Assembly: GCA_934792465.1 (NCBI GenBank) | Contig: CAKVOK010000023.1 | Span: forward strand, 1-46,945 | Source of the DNA: an uncultured Clostridia bacterium | GTDB taxonomy: Bacteria > Bacillota > Clostridia > RUG12999 | DNA: 46,945 nucleotides | Direction of reading: 5' to 3' | In this document: positions 33,424 to 41,042 of the stretch, one piece after another | Layout of the letters: the number at the start of each line of letters is the position of its first letter | Numbering within the stretch: position 1 is the stretch's first letter | The notes under the pieces: generated by a model | Seen by the model: the letters and a program-made list of their open reading frames with translations, nothing else | Told to the model about the DNA's origin: nothing | Databases searched by the model: none | Program-made: the position numbers and the translations under genes

Positions 33424-33463
33424 TTCCGACATTTTTTGCGTCGGGAATACCGGTATTCCGGTA
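33424..33463 (+). promoter_or_regulatory. Two adjacent hairpins in the carD leader
   Basis: TTCCGAC (33424-33430) can pair with GTCGGGAA (33440-33447) through one bulge. Immediately after lies a perfect palindrome GAATACCGGTATTC (33445-33458), part of a TACCGG/CCGGTA hairpin to 33463. Their placement mid-leader, 40 bases before the start codon, suggests post-transcriptional control or an operator. Confidence 0.5.
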
Positions 33464-33505
33464 AGTGACTTTTACCTTAAAGTATTTATTGGGAGGCTTA
33501 CAAAT

Positions 33506-33997
33506 ATGTATAAGATAGGAGACAAAATAGTGTATCCTATGCATGGAGCAGGTACTATAGAGGCGATTGAAGAGAAAAAGGTGCTCGGGGAAGTTAATAA
33601 CTACTACATACTGCGTATGTCGTATGACGACCTAAAGGTTATGTTCCCCATATCCGGCGTTGCCGCAGACAGTATTCGCAACGTTATTCCGGAGGAAGAG
33701 GCCGACAAGGTTATCGAATATTTCGGCGGATATACGGAGGAAATAAACAACAACTGGAACAGACGGTATCGTGAAAACGTTCAGCGTATCAAGAGCGGCA
33801 ATATTTATGAGGTTGCACAGGTGGCGAAAACTCTGATGCTGCGGGACAAAAAGCGAGGGCTTTCGTCCGGCGAACGCAAAATGCTCATAAATGCAAAACA
33901 AATTTTGATAAGCGAGCTTGTTCTCGCAAAAAATACAACTCAGCAGGATATAGAGAGTCGGCTGAACGGAATTATAGAAGAAAGCCTTAAAGCTTAA
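33506..33997 (+). CDS. CarD-family transcription factor
   Basis: CarD proteins bind RNA polymerase beta through an N-terminal Tudor-like domain and stabilise open promoter complexes. The 163-residue protein starts YKIGDKIVYPMHGAGTIEAI, followed by LRMSYDDLKVMFPIS, the usual RNA-polymerase-interacting fold, and a helical C-terminal half with the basic RRYRENVQRIKSG segment and conserved LSSGERKML. Frame is open to 33410, but GGGAGG correctly precedes ATG 33506. The neighbours ispD, ispF and proS match a Clostridia gene order. Confidence 0.95.
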   Translation: MYKIGDKIVYPMHGAGTIEAIEEKKVLGEVNNYYILRMSYDDLKVMFPISGVAADSIRNVIPEEEADKVIEYFGGYTEEINNNWNRRYRENVQRIKSGNIYEVAQVAKTLMLRDKKRGLSSGERKMLINAKQILISELVLAKNTTQQDIESRLNGIIEESLKA

Positions 33998-34014
33998 AAA
34001 GTCGGAGGTTCTTT

Positions 34015-34722
34015 ATGATTTACGCAGGAATACTCGCAGGAGGAACAGGTGTCAGAATGGGCGGAAATATCCCGAAGCAGTTTATGCATATCGGGAAAAA
34101 GCCTATTATAATTCACACAATAGAACGGTTTTTGAATACGTGCGACAAGGTTATCGTAGCGTGTCCGAAACCGCACATTGCGTATATGACGGATATAATC
34201 AACAAATACATAGCCATAGGAGCGGTCAGCGTTATCGAGGGCGGAAACACGAGAATGGACAGTATGCTGTGCGTTCTTGCGTATATTTTCATAAATTTCA
34301 ATACGACCGACAAGGACATTATAGTTACGCATGACGGGGTTCGCCCGTTCGTTTCGGAAGATATTATAGAAAAAACCGTGCAGGCGGCAGCGAAAAAGGG
34401 TGCGGCAGCGCCTTTCTTAAATGCGACAGACACCGTTGCCGTGTCGCTCGACGGTGAAAAGCTCGAACGTGTGCTGACGAGAGATTGTGTATATTCGGTT
34501 CAGACTCCGCAGACATTTAAACTCTTAAAACTGAAAAAAATATTCAAAAATGCCGGTGACGATATTTATAAATATACGGATTTGTGCGGACTGGCGATGT
34601 CGCAGGGCGCAGACGTATACATGGTACCCGGCGACAGGAAAAACATAAAAATCACCACACGTGAAGACATTTATATCGCACAGGCGATTTTAAAAGCGGA
34701 GGAAGAAAATGAGAATAGGTAA
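34015..34722 (+). CDS. ispD: 2-C-methyl-D-erythritol 4-phosphate cytidylyltransferase
   Basis: IspD forms CDP-methylerythritol in the non-mevalonate isoprenoid pathway. The 235-residue sequence has the nucleotide-binding LAGGTGVRMGG and the signature VTHDGVRPFVSEDI, plus KNIKITTREDIYIA at the C-terminus. The related TarI ribitol-phosphate enzyme has similar motifs, but the next gene is ispF, which settles the assignment well. ATG follows GGAGG; the end overlaps ispF by 14 bases. Confidence 0.94.
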   Translation: MIYAGILAGGTGVRMGGNIPKQFMHIGKKPIIIHTIERFLNTCDKVIVACPKPHIAYMTDIINKYIAIGAVSVIEGGNTRMDSMLCVLAYIFINFNTTDKDIIVTHDGVRPFVSEDIIEKTVQAAAKKGAAAPFLNATDTVAVSLDGEKLERVLTRDCVYSVQTPQTFKLLKLKKIFKNAGDDIYKYTDLCGLAMSQGADVYMVPGDRKNIKITTREDIYIAQAILKAEEENENR

Positions 34723-35179
34723 CGGATATGACGTTCATGCGCTGAAAGAGGGGCGAAAGCTGATACTCGGCGGTGTGGAAATACCGCACAGCATGGGTCT
34801 TGACGGTCATTCGGACGCAGACGTGCTGATTCATGCAATAATGGACGCCCTTTTGGGTGCGGCGTCATTCGGAGATATAGGAAAGCTTTTTCCGGATAAT
34901 GATGATAAATACAAGGGAATAAGCAGTATTCTGCTTTTGAAAGAAGTTAAAAAGGCAATAGAGAAAAAAGGATTTTCGGTTGTTAATACGGATTCTGTGA
35001 TTATAGCGCAAAGTCCCAAGCTTGCGCCGTATATAGAGGAAATGCGCAAAAATATTGCCGAAGCACTCGAAACGGACGTTGAAAACGTGAGCGTTAAGGC
35101 CACGACGACGGAGCATCTCGGATTCGAGGGCAGAAAAGAGGGTATCGCCGCAATGTCGGTTTGCCTTATAAATCGTTAA
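34709..35179 (+). CDS. ispF: 2-C-methyl-D-erythritol 2,4-cyclodiphosphate synthase
   Basis: IspF cyclises CDP-methylerythritol 2-phosphate in the same pathway as IspD. The 156-residue product has the zinc-binding DVHALKEG start, DGHSDADVLIHAIMDALLGA, the IGKLFPD motif, and the C-terminal VSVKATTTEHLGFEGRKEGI. Size matches the family. Its GGAGG site lies inside the ispD end; 24 bases separate it from proS. Confidence 0.98.
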   Translation: MRIGNGYDVHALKEGRKLILGGVEIPHSMGLDGHSDADVLIHAIMDALLGAASFGDIGKLFPDNDDKYKGISSILLLKEVKKAIEKKGFSVVNTDSVIIAQSPKLAPYIEEMRKNIAEALETDVENVSVKATTTEHLGFEGRKEGIAAMSVCLINR

Positions 35180-35203
35180 AAAAGTTGAAAGGATGTTATA
35201 CAA

Positions 35204-36901
35204 ATGAAAATGTCAAAAATGCTTATGCCGACTTTGAGAGAGGTTCCGGCAGAAGCTGAAATAAAGAGCCATCAGCTCATGCTCCGTGCCGGGCTCATGA
35301 GAAAAGCGGCAGCAGGAGTATATTCCTATTTGCCGATGGGTCTTAAAGTGCTTAAAAACGTGGAGAATATAATAAGAAAAGCAATGGACGAAAGCGGTGC
35401 GCAGGAGGTTCTTATGCCGGCTATTCTGCCTGCCGAAACATATATGGCTTCCGGCAGATGGGAACGCTTCGGACCGGAGATGTTTCGGCTGAAAGACAGA
35501 AACGACCGTGATTTCTGTCTCGGACCTACTCATGAAGAGGTTTTCACAAATATGGTGAAAAATGAGGTTAAATCATATAAAAATCTGCCGATTACACTGT
35601 ATCAGGTGCAAACGAAATACCGTGACGAACGCCGTCCGAGATTCGGCGTTATGCGCAGCCGTGAATTTATCATGAAAGACGCATACAGCTTCGATAAGGA
35701 TTCGGCAGGTCTTGACGAATCGTACAGCAAGATGTATGGCGCATACTGCAAGGCGTTTACCGAAATGCAGCTTGATTTCACCGTTGTTGACGCCGATTCG
35801 GGCGCAATGGGCGGCAGCGGCTCGCAGGAATTTATGGTTAAATCCGAAGTGGGAGAAGATACCATAGCATATTGCGAATCTTGCGGATATGCGGCGAATA
35901 ACGAAAAAGCCGTGTGCGTTCCGGGAGAATGCAAAAACGATGCGGAGCTTGCCGAAAAAGAAAAAATACATACTCCGCATGCAAAAACGATTGAGGAACT
36001 TGTTGAGGGGCTTAACGCAAATGCGGACGAATTTGTGAAAACGCTTATATATGTTGCGGACAAAGAGCCTGTTGCCGTTATGGTAAGAGGCGACCGTGAG
36101 CTGAACGAGGTTAAATTGCAGAATTACCTCGGAGCGGTCGAGCTTGAAATGGCAGACCCGCAGACGGTTACGGAAGTGACGGGTGCGGCAGTCGGGTTCG
36201 CAGGACCTATAGGCATAAAATGCAAGCTGCTCATGGATAATGAGGTTGCGCAGATGAAAAACTACATAGTCGGTGCAAACGAAACCGATTATCATTTCAT
36301 AAACGTTAATCACGAAAGAGATTTCAAGCCGGACGATATACTCGATTTGAGAGTTATCGAAGAGGGTGATATATGCCCGAAATGCGGCGGCAGAATAAAG
36401 ACGGCGCAGGGCATAGAAGTCGGTCATATATTCAAACTCGGAACGAAATACTCCGACGCTCTCGGCTGCAAATATCTTGACGAAAACGGCAAAGAGCAGG
36501 TAATGATTATGGGCTGCTACGGCATAGGCGTAAACAGATGTATTGCGGCTGTTATCGAGCAGAACTGCGATGATAACGGCATAATCTGGCCGATGTCCGT
36601 TGCTCCTTACAAGGTTGTCGTAGTTCCCGTTAATGTGAGCGACGAGGTTCAGATGAGCATGGCGGAAAAAATCTATAACGATTTTAAAGCACGTGGAATA
36701 GAAGTGCTTATGGACGACAGAAACGAACGTGCCGGAGTTAAGTTCAAAGACGCCGATTTGATAGGTACTCCGATAAGAATTACTGTAGGAAAAAGCGCCG
36801 CAGAAGGGCTTGTTGAATATAAGCTGAGAAAAGGCGGAGATGTTCTGAAGCTTTCGCCTGAGGAAGCCGTTCAGGAGGCTGTAAAACATATTATAGGATA
36901 A
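35204..36901 (+). CDS. proS: Prolyl-tRNA synthetase, bacterial type
   Basis: Charges tRNA(Pro). The 565-residue length and order (class II core from the N-terminus, INS editing insertion at about 225-385, then motif 3 and anticodon-binding domain) are of the bacterial ProS type. Visible are SHQLMLRAGLMRKAAAGVYS, CLGPTHEEVFT, YRDERRPRFGVMRSREFIMK and GCYGIGVNRCIAAVIEQ. ATG follows AAAGGATG. It is the last gene of the carD-ispD-ispF-proS group, and a palindromic element follows. Confidence 0.98.
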   Translation: MKMSKMLMPTLREVPAEAEIKSHQLMLRAGLMRKAAAGVYSYLPMGLKVLKNVENIIRKAMDESGAQEVLMPAILPAETYMASGRWERFGPEMFRLKDRNDRDFCLGPTHEEVFTNMVKNEVKSYKNLPITLYQVQTKYRDERRPRFGVMRSREFIMKDAYSFDKDSAGLDESYSKMYGAYCKAFTEMQLDFTVVDADSGAMGGSGSQEFMVKSEVGEDTIAYCESCGYAANNEKAVCVPGECKNDAELAEKEKIHTPHAKTIEELVEGLNANADEFVKTLIYVADKEPVAVMVRGDRELNEVKLQNYLGAVELEMADPQTVTEVTGAAVGFAGPIGIKCKLLMDNEVAQMKNYIVGANETDYHFINVNHERDFKPDDILDLRVIEEGDICPKCGGRIKTAQGIEVGHIFKLGTKYSDALGCKYLDENGKEQVMIMGCYGIGVNRCIAAVIEQNCDDNGIIWPMSVAPYKVVVVPVNVSDEVQMSMAEKIYNDFKARGIEVLMDDRNERAGVKFKDADLIGTPIRITVGKSAAEGLVEYKLRKGGDVLKLSPEEAVQEAVKHIIG

Positions 36902-36908
36902 GAAAGAT

Positions 36909-36979
36909 TGAAGATACCCCCTTAGAGTAGACACATGAAATAACAAAAAATTTCAATCTACTTTAAGGGGGTATCTTCA
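36909..36979. mobile_element. 71-bp palindromic MITE-like element with TG...CA ends
   Basis: Left arm 36909-36931 and right arm 36957-36979 are 23-base inverted repeats with one mismatch (TGAAGATACCCCCTTA at one end, TAAGGGGGTATCTTCA at the other). The 25-base middle contains a smaller inverted repeat. TG...CA ends with a run of C resemble the terminal repeats of IS3/IS150-group elements, so it may be a miniature derivative; there is no clear target duplication. Lying between convergent proS and the G5/3D gene, it may also act as a two-way terminator. Confidence 0.6.
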
Positions 36980-37036
36980 GTTGACAGTCTGTTGATGTTA
37001 CTGTTTTATCAATGACTGCCGAAACACCTTTTTTTA

Positions 37037-38086
37037 TTATTCATTTAAAAAATAAATTCGCACTCGTCGTCGCCCGTAGTTCAAAGCTTCTCTGTGGGAG
37101 TTCATACAAAGGTCTATAATATTTCCTTTGATAGCTCCGCCGGTATCTCCGGCAACGGCATAGCCGTAGTCCGGCGTACCGTCGAGCGATTCTATATACA
37201 TCTTCGTTCCGAACGGAATATATCGTCTGTCAACCGCAACAACACCTTTCACGGCAGGCATACCGCTCGCCGTCACGTTGCTGCCGCATCCCTCTCCGGA
37301 ATATGCGGTTGCCGTATATACAACGGAACTCGAATAATTCAGGCTTTCGCCGGGGTTTTCCACAAGAGTTCTTGCGCCGCCTCTGGAAACCTGTACATAT
37401 TTTGTTCCGTATTCAACAACCTTTGTCACGGGATCCGTTATAATCTGCTCGCCGACAAGCTCTCTCGACTGCTCGATGCCGTCGTGATATACAACGCTGT
37501 AAGCAAGCTTTTTAACGCCGTTCACACCCTCCGTTTTCACCTGTTTTTCGCCGCGCGACATTCTGCTGTTCGCAACGGAAACAGTCTCAAACGGAATTTC
37601 TGCCTCCTCATATATCATATCGGAGGTTACTTTTGTTACGGTTATTACCGTACCCTCGGTTACTACGCTGTCCAATGCGGGATTAACAATATCTGCGTCC
37701 GAAAGCTCCGTGCCGTTTAATGCAAGCACGTCCCTGACGGTTCGGCTGACGGTATACACGTTTGCCGATTCGGTGCCTATATTAAGCGTAACACCGAAAG
37801 CACGTTCGATTGTTATATCCTGATTTCTGCTGAGTGCCTTGGAATATGACGGAGAAACAACATCAAATTCTCCTATTTTGATTTTTTGCGATTTTATAAA
37901 ACCTTCAACATTATTTGAAAAAGATTTTACGGTATAAATATTTCCGCCGTCATTTACTGTGACGGTCTTGATGGATAAAAGCGTAGAGGCGGCTATTACT
38001 GTTACGGTAACAAAAGCAAGAAATCCGAGTGCGTATTTCCTGTTAATTAACAGCTTTTTTAACTCGTGAGCTGTTGTGCCAAACAT
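37037..38086 (-). CDS. YabE-like G5/3D-domain cell-wall protein
   Basis: A 349-residue envelope protein. A membrane segment or uncleaved signal spans about 16-38 (KYALGFLAFVTVTVIAASTL). Two DUF348 (YabE) repeats follow (about 45-160), then a G5 domain (about 160-240), and a C-terminal 3D domain with the three catalytic-type Asp motifs (AVDRRYIPFGTKMYIESLDG, VAGDTGGAIKGNIIDLCM) and SGEGCGSNVTASG. This is the layout of YabE/Rpf-like lytic transglycosylases, which trim peptidoglycan for growth or germination. ATG 38086 follows AAGGAGATGG; the upstream open frame is not used. Confidence 0.93.
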   Translation of the reverse strand: MFGTTAHELKKLLINRKYALGFLAFVTVTVIAASTLLSIKTVTVNDGGNIYTVKSFSNNVEGFIKSQKIKIGEFDVVSPSYSKALSRNQDITIERAFGVTLNIGTESANVYTVSRTVRDVLALNGTELSDADIVNPALDSVVTEGTVITVTKVTSDMIYEEAEIPFETVSVANSRMSRGEKQVKTEGVNGVKKLAYSVVYHDGIEQSRELVGEQIITDPVTKVVEYGTKYVQVSRGGARTLVENPGESLNYSSSVVYTATAYSGEGCGSNVTASGMPAVKGVVAVDRRYIPFGTKMYIESLDGTPDYGYAVAGDTGGAIKGNIIDLCMNSHREALNYGRRRVRIYFLNE

Positions 38087-38111
38087 AGCTCCATCTCCTT
38101 TCTTCCTAAAG

Positions 38112-38140
38112 ATTATAACACAAATATGTGTTTTTGTCAA
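38112..38140 (-). promoter_or_regulatory. Promoter of the YabE-like gene with palindrome in the spacer
   Basis: On the minus strand TTGACA (38135-38140), 17-bp spacer and TATAAT (38112-38117) lie 26 bases before the start codon. A palindrome AACACA-AATA-TGTGTT (38117-38132) fills the spacer, a good operator position. Confidence 0.88.
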
Positions 38141-38160
38141 ATCAACTTTCAAAATAAGTG

Positions 38161-38189
38161 TTGACAAGAAACGATTTTCAGTGTAAAAT
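38161..38189 (+). promoter_or_regulatory. Promoter of the murC operon
   Basis: TTGACA (38161-38166), a 17-bp spacer and TAAAAT (38184-38189) point toward murC, back-to-back with the YabE-like promoter 20 bases away. The leader to the murC TTG would be about 258 bases. Confidence 0.8.
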
Positions 38190-38453
38190 AGTATATATAG
38201 TATAGGACTACACATATAAATATTATATGTAGTTGTTTTTGCAAATATACAGGGAAATTTCTTACATGCGAAAAATATATGAATTTTGTACAAGCAGGAG
38301 TATATATATTTGAAATAATTTATTAGATATGCACAAATTTATGCAAGAAAATATTGGAAATTGATAAATTATTAGAAAAAGCCGGTGTATATAAAGTCTT
38401 ATTTGTGAAAAATTATATATATTTATATATATTAAATGAAAGGATGAAAATAT
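38190..38453 (+). other. Long AT-rich murC leader with possible attenuator
   Basis: The stretch 38087-38453 has no gene apart from the two promoters. About 12 bases after the expected transcript start, 38208-38232 can form a bulged stem (CTAC/GTAG with ATATAA/TTATAT) followed by a T-rich run (38233-38240), which looks like an early terminator or attenuator. A 14-codon frame from ATG 38266 has no good ribosome binding site. The rest is very AT-rich and I see no known riboswitch. Confidence 0.4.
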
Positions 38454-39839
38454 TTGGACGAAGAAAGAATTTTACCCGAAACGGGAAGAATACACTTTAT
38501 AGGCGTGGGCGGAGTCAGCATGAGTGCGCTTGCGGAGATACTGCTGAAAAAAGGCAGATGCGTATCCGGTTCAGATATGAACTACAGCGATGAAATAAAG
38601 AAGCTTGAAAAATTCGGGCTTGAATTTCTGGGAAATCAAAACGCCGAAAACGTAAAAAACGCCGCAGCCGTTATATACACAATGGCGGTTCATGATGACA
38701 ATCCGGAAATGGCGGAGGCGAAAAAGCTCGGTATCCCGATACTGCGCCGCTCGCAGCTGCTCGGAGCGATAATGAAACACTATCCCCGTTCCGCAGCCGT
38801 TGCCGGCACGCACGGCAAGACCACGGTCACTTCGATGCTTTCATATATATTTGAAAAGACGAATGCCGACCCCACGATTCTCGTAGGCGCTGATTTGGAC
38901 ATCATAAAAGGCAACGTGAAAACAGGTGAAAGCGAATATTTCATTGCGGAAGCGTGCGAATATCACAGAAGCTTTCTCGATTTCCGTCCGTATTGCGAGG
39001 TGATTCTGAACGTCGAACCCGACCACCTCGATTATTACAAGGACAAAGACGATTATCACAGCGCATACCGCGATTTTTTGAAGCGTGCGAACAAAGACGG
39101 ATTTGCACTCCTGTGCGCAGACGAACCCGACCTCATGGCTATGCGGGGCGAAGCACCGTGCCGCATATTTACGTTCGGTGTGAAAAATCAAACGGCGGAT
39201 TTCGCGGCACACGACATATCCGTCAGCAGAAACGGAATAAAATATACATTATATTATAGGAAAGAAAAAATCTGCGATGTCGAAATACCTGTTTTCGGAA
39301 AGCACAACGTGAGCAATTCCGCTGCGGCGATAGGCTGTGCATATCTGCTCGGCGTACCGGCAGAGGAAGCGGCGAAAGCGCTTGCGGATTTCAAGGGCGC
39401 AGGCAGACGGTTTGAATATCGGGGAAAAGTAAACGGTGCGGACGTATACGACGATTATGCGCACCACCCGACGGAGATTGCCGCAACGCTCGACGCCGTT
39501 TCGGAGATTCCGCACGGCAGAACGATATGCATATTCCAGCCGCACACGTATTCGAGAACGAAAGAGTTTTTTGATGATTTTGCGGAAAATCTGGCAAAAA
39601 CGGATATACCTGTGCTTGCGGATATTTATGCGGCACGCGAAAAGGACGACGGCAGCATAAACTCGGAAATGCTTCAAAAGGAGATAACCGAAAAACACGG
39701 CAAAACCGCATATTATTTCGGCAGCTTTGAAAAAATCGTAAAATTCGTTAAAGAAAATGCGGCAAGTGACGATATTGTAATCGTCATGGGCGCAGGAAAT
39801 ATAGTAAATATAACAAAGGAGATTGTAACAAATGAATAA
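38454..39839 (+). CDS. murC: UDP-N-acetylmuramate-L-alanine ligase
   Basis: MurC adds the first L-alanine to UDP-MurNAc in peptidoglycan precursor synthesis. The 461-residue protein has the Rossmann-like start HFIGVGGVSMSALAEIL, the ATP-binding GTHGKTT (118-124), the central NVEPDHLDYYKD and DYAHHPTE of Mur ligases, and FQPHTYSR. The start is TTG 38454, seven bases after AAAGGATG. The last codons overlap the following foldase gene by eight bases. First gene of a nine-gene run. Confidence 0.97.
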   Translation: MDEERILPETGRIHFIGVGGVSMSALAEILLKKGRCVSGSDMNYSDEIKKLEKFGLEFLGNQNAENVKNAAAVIYTMAVHDDNPEMAEAKKLGIPILRRSQLLGAIMKHYPRSAAVAGTHGKTTVTSMLSYIFEKTNADPTILVGADLDIIKGNVKTGESEYFIAEACEYHRSFLDFRPYCEVILNVEPDHLDYYKDKDDYHSAYRDFLKRANKDGFALLCADEPDLMAMRGEAPCRIFTFGVKNQTADFAAHDISVSRNGIKYTLYYRKEKICDVEIPVFGKHNVSNSAAAIGCAYLLGVPAEEAAKALADFKGAGRRFEYRGKVNGADVYDDYAHHPTEIAATLDAVSEIPHGRTICIFQPHTYSRTKEFFDDFAENLAKTDIPVLADIYAAREKDDGSINSEMLQKEITEKHGKTAYYFGSFEKIVKFVKENAASDDIVIVMGAGNIVNITKEIVTNE

Positions 39840-41028
39840 GAAAATCATAGCACTGGGCATTATAGGGGCAATGGCGGCGACAAACGTAAGCGCCGCAAAC
39901 GCAGAATTTTTCCTTTCGGAAAACAAGGCTGCGGAGATTAAAGACGGCGCATACACGGAGATTACGAACGCTTCTTTCAAGGAAGAAAACGGCGTTTCGT
40001 ATATATCGGCGGACACTCTGAAAAATCTTTTCGGAATACAATCGGAGAACGGCACGCTCAGCTACAACGGCAAAACGGCACAGGCAGGCAGTGCCGATAT
40101 GCTGCCGCTGAAATCCACGCTCGAATCGCTCGGATTTGTAGTTAAATACTCGCCTACTCTCGACAGCGTATTCGTAAGCGACCAACCTGCCGCAGCTATA
40201 GTTGACGGAGAAAAAATCCCGTATGAGCATTTTAAAATGCTTTACGATACAAACATAGCCTCTGTGCCGAACGCAACGGACGATATGAAAGCGCAGCTGA
40301 AAGAAAATATAAAAGCAGTGCTCCTGAGTGCTGCAAAGCTGAGCAATGCTGCAAAAAAAAGCGGTTTTGACGCTACAATGCAAAACGACAAAATACTTTC
40401 CGACGTTAATAAATTTAAGGAATTGCAGAAAACAATGCCCGCAGCGAACTCGGTATTGCACACGACATATGCGAACCTTGCCGAAACACAGCAGCTTGCG
40501 GCAAATTATTCTCAGATTGTATACGCTGCAATAACGACGGACGATGAGGAAATAAACAAATATTATACGGAGAATTTCGTTACGGCGGAGCATATCTTAA
40601 TCCCTCTGCAAGACGTTGAAACCGGCGAAGCACTCGGCGAAAAAGAAGCTAAGGAAGCGGAAAAGCTTGCAAAGGACATTTTGGCGAAGATAAAAAAAGG
40701 CGAGGATTTCGACAAGCTGATGAATACATATTCCAAAGACCCCGGTCTGAAATCGTATCCGAACGGATATACGTTCACAAAGGGAGAAATGGTTAAAGAA
40801 TTTGAGGATTCGGCATTTTCGCTCAAAGAGAACGAAGTGAGTGATATTATCGAAACGGCATACGGCTACCATATAATAAAAAGACTTCCGCTCGAAAAGC
40901 TCGGAGAACAGGCGAAGCTCAGCATTGAAAATGCGATTAAATCTCAAAAATACAACGAATATGTGTCGAACCTCACGAAAGATTGTGTTGTTGAGATAAA
41001 CGACGAAGCCATTGCTTCAATTAAATAA
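39832..41028 (+). CDS. Secreted PpiC-type (parvulin) foldase with N-terminal stalk-like domain
   Basis: A 398-residue exported protein. The signal peptide (MNKKIIALGIIGAMAATNVS) ends in an Ala-x-Ala-type site; unlike PrsA there is no lipobox Cys. Residues about 28-120 resemble a copper-amine-oxidase N-terminal-like stalk domain (ISADTLKNLFGI, LPLKSTLESLGFVVKYSPTL). A SurA_N-like helical part follows, then a parvulin PpiC domain at about 250-350 (TAEHILIPL, YSKDPGLKSYPNGYTFTKGE, VSDIIETAYGYHIIKRL). It probably helps proteins fold after export. It overlaps murC by eight bases. Confidence 0.88.
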   Translation: MNKKIIALGIIGAMAATNVSAANAEFFLSENKAAEIKDGAYTEITNASFKEENGVSYISADTLKNLFGIQSENGTLSYNGKTAQAGSADMLPLKSTLESLGFVVKYSPTLDSVFVSDQPAAAIVDGEKIPYEHFKMLYDTNIASVPNATDDMKAQLKENIKAVLLSAAKLSNAAKKSGFDATMQNDKILSDVNKFKELQKTMPAANSVLHTTYANLAETQQLAANYSQIVYAAITTDDEEINKYYTENFVTAEHILIPLQDVETGEALGEKEAKEAEKLAKDILAKIKKGEDFDKLMNTYSKDPGLKSYPNGYTFTKGEMVKEFEDSAFSLKENEVSDIIETAYGYHIIKRLPLEKLGEQAKLSIENAIKSQKYNEYVSNLTKDCVVEINDEAIASIK

Positions 41029-41042
41029 TTTCGGAGAATAAC

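Noticed and set aside
35573..36946. A 457-codon open frame antisense to proS.
   Set aside because: It has no recognisable domain and fully overlaps a well-defined essential gene; antisense frames of this size are common at this codon bias.
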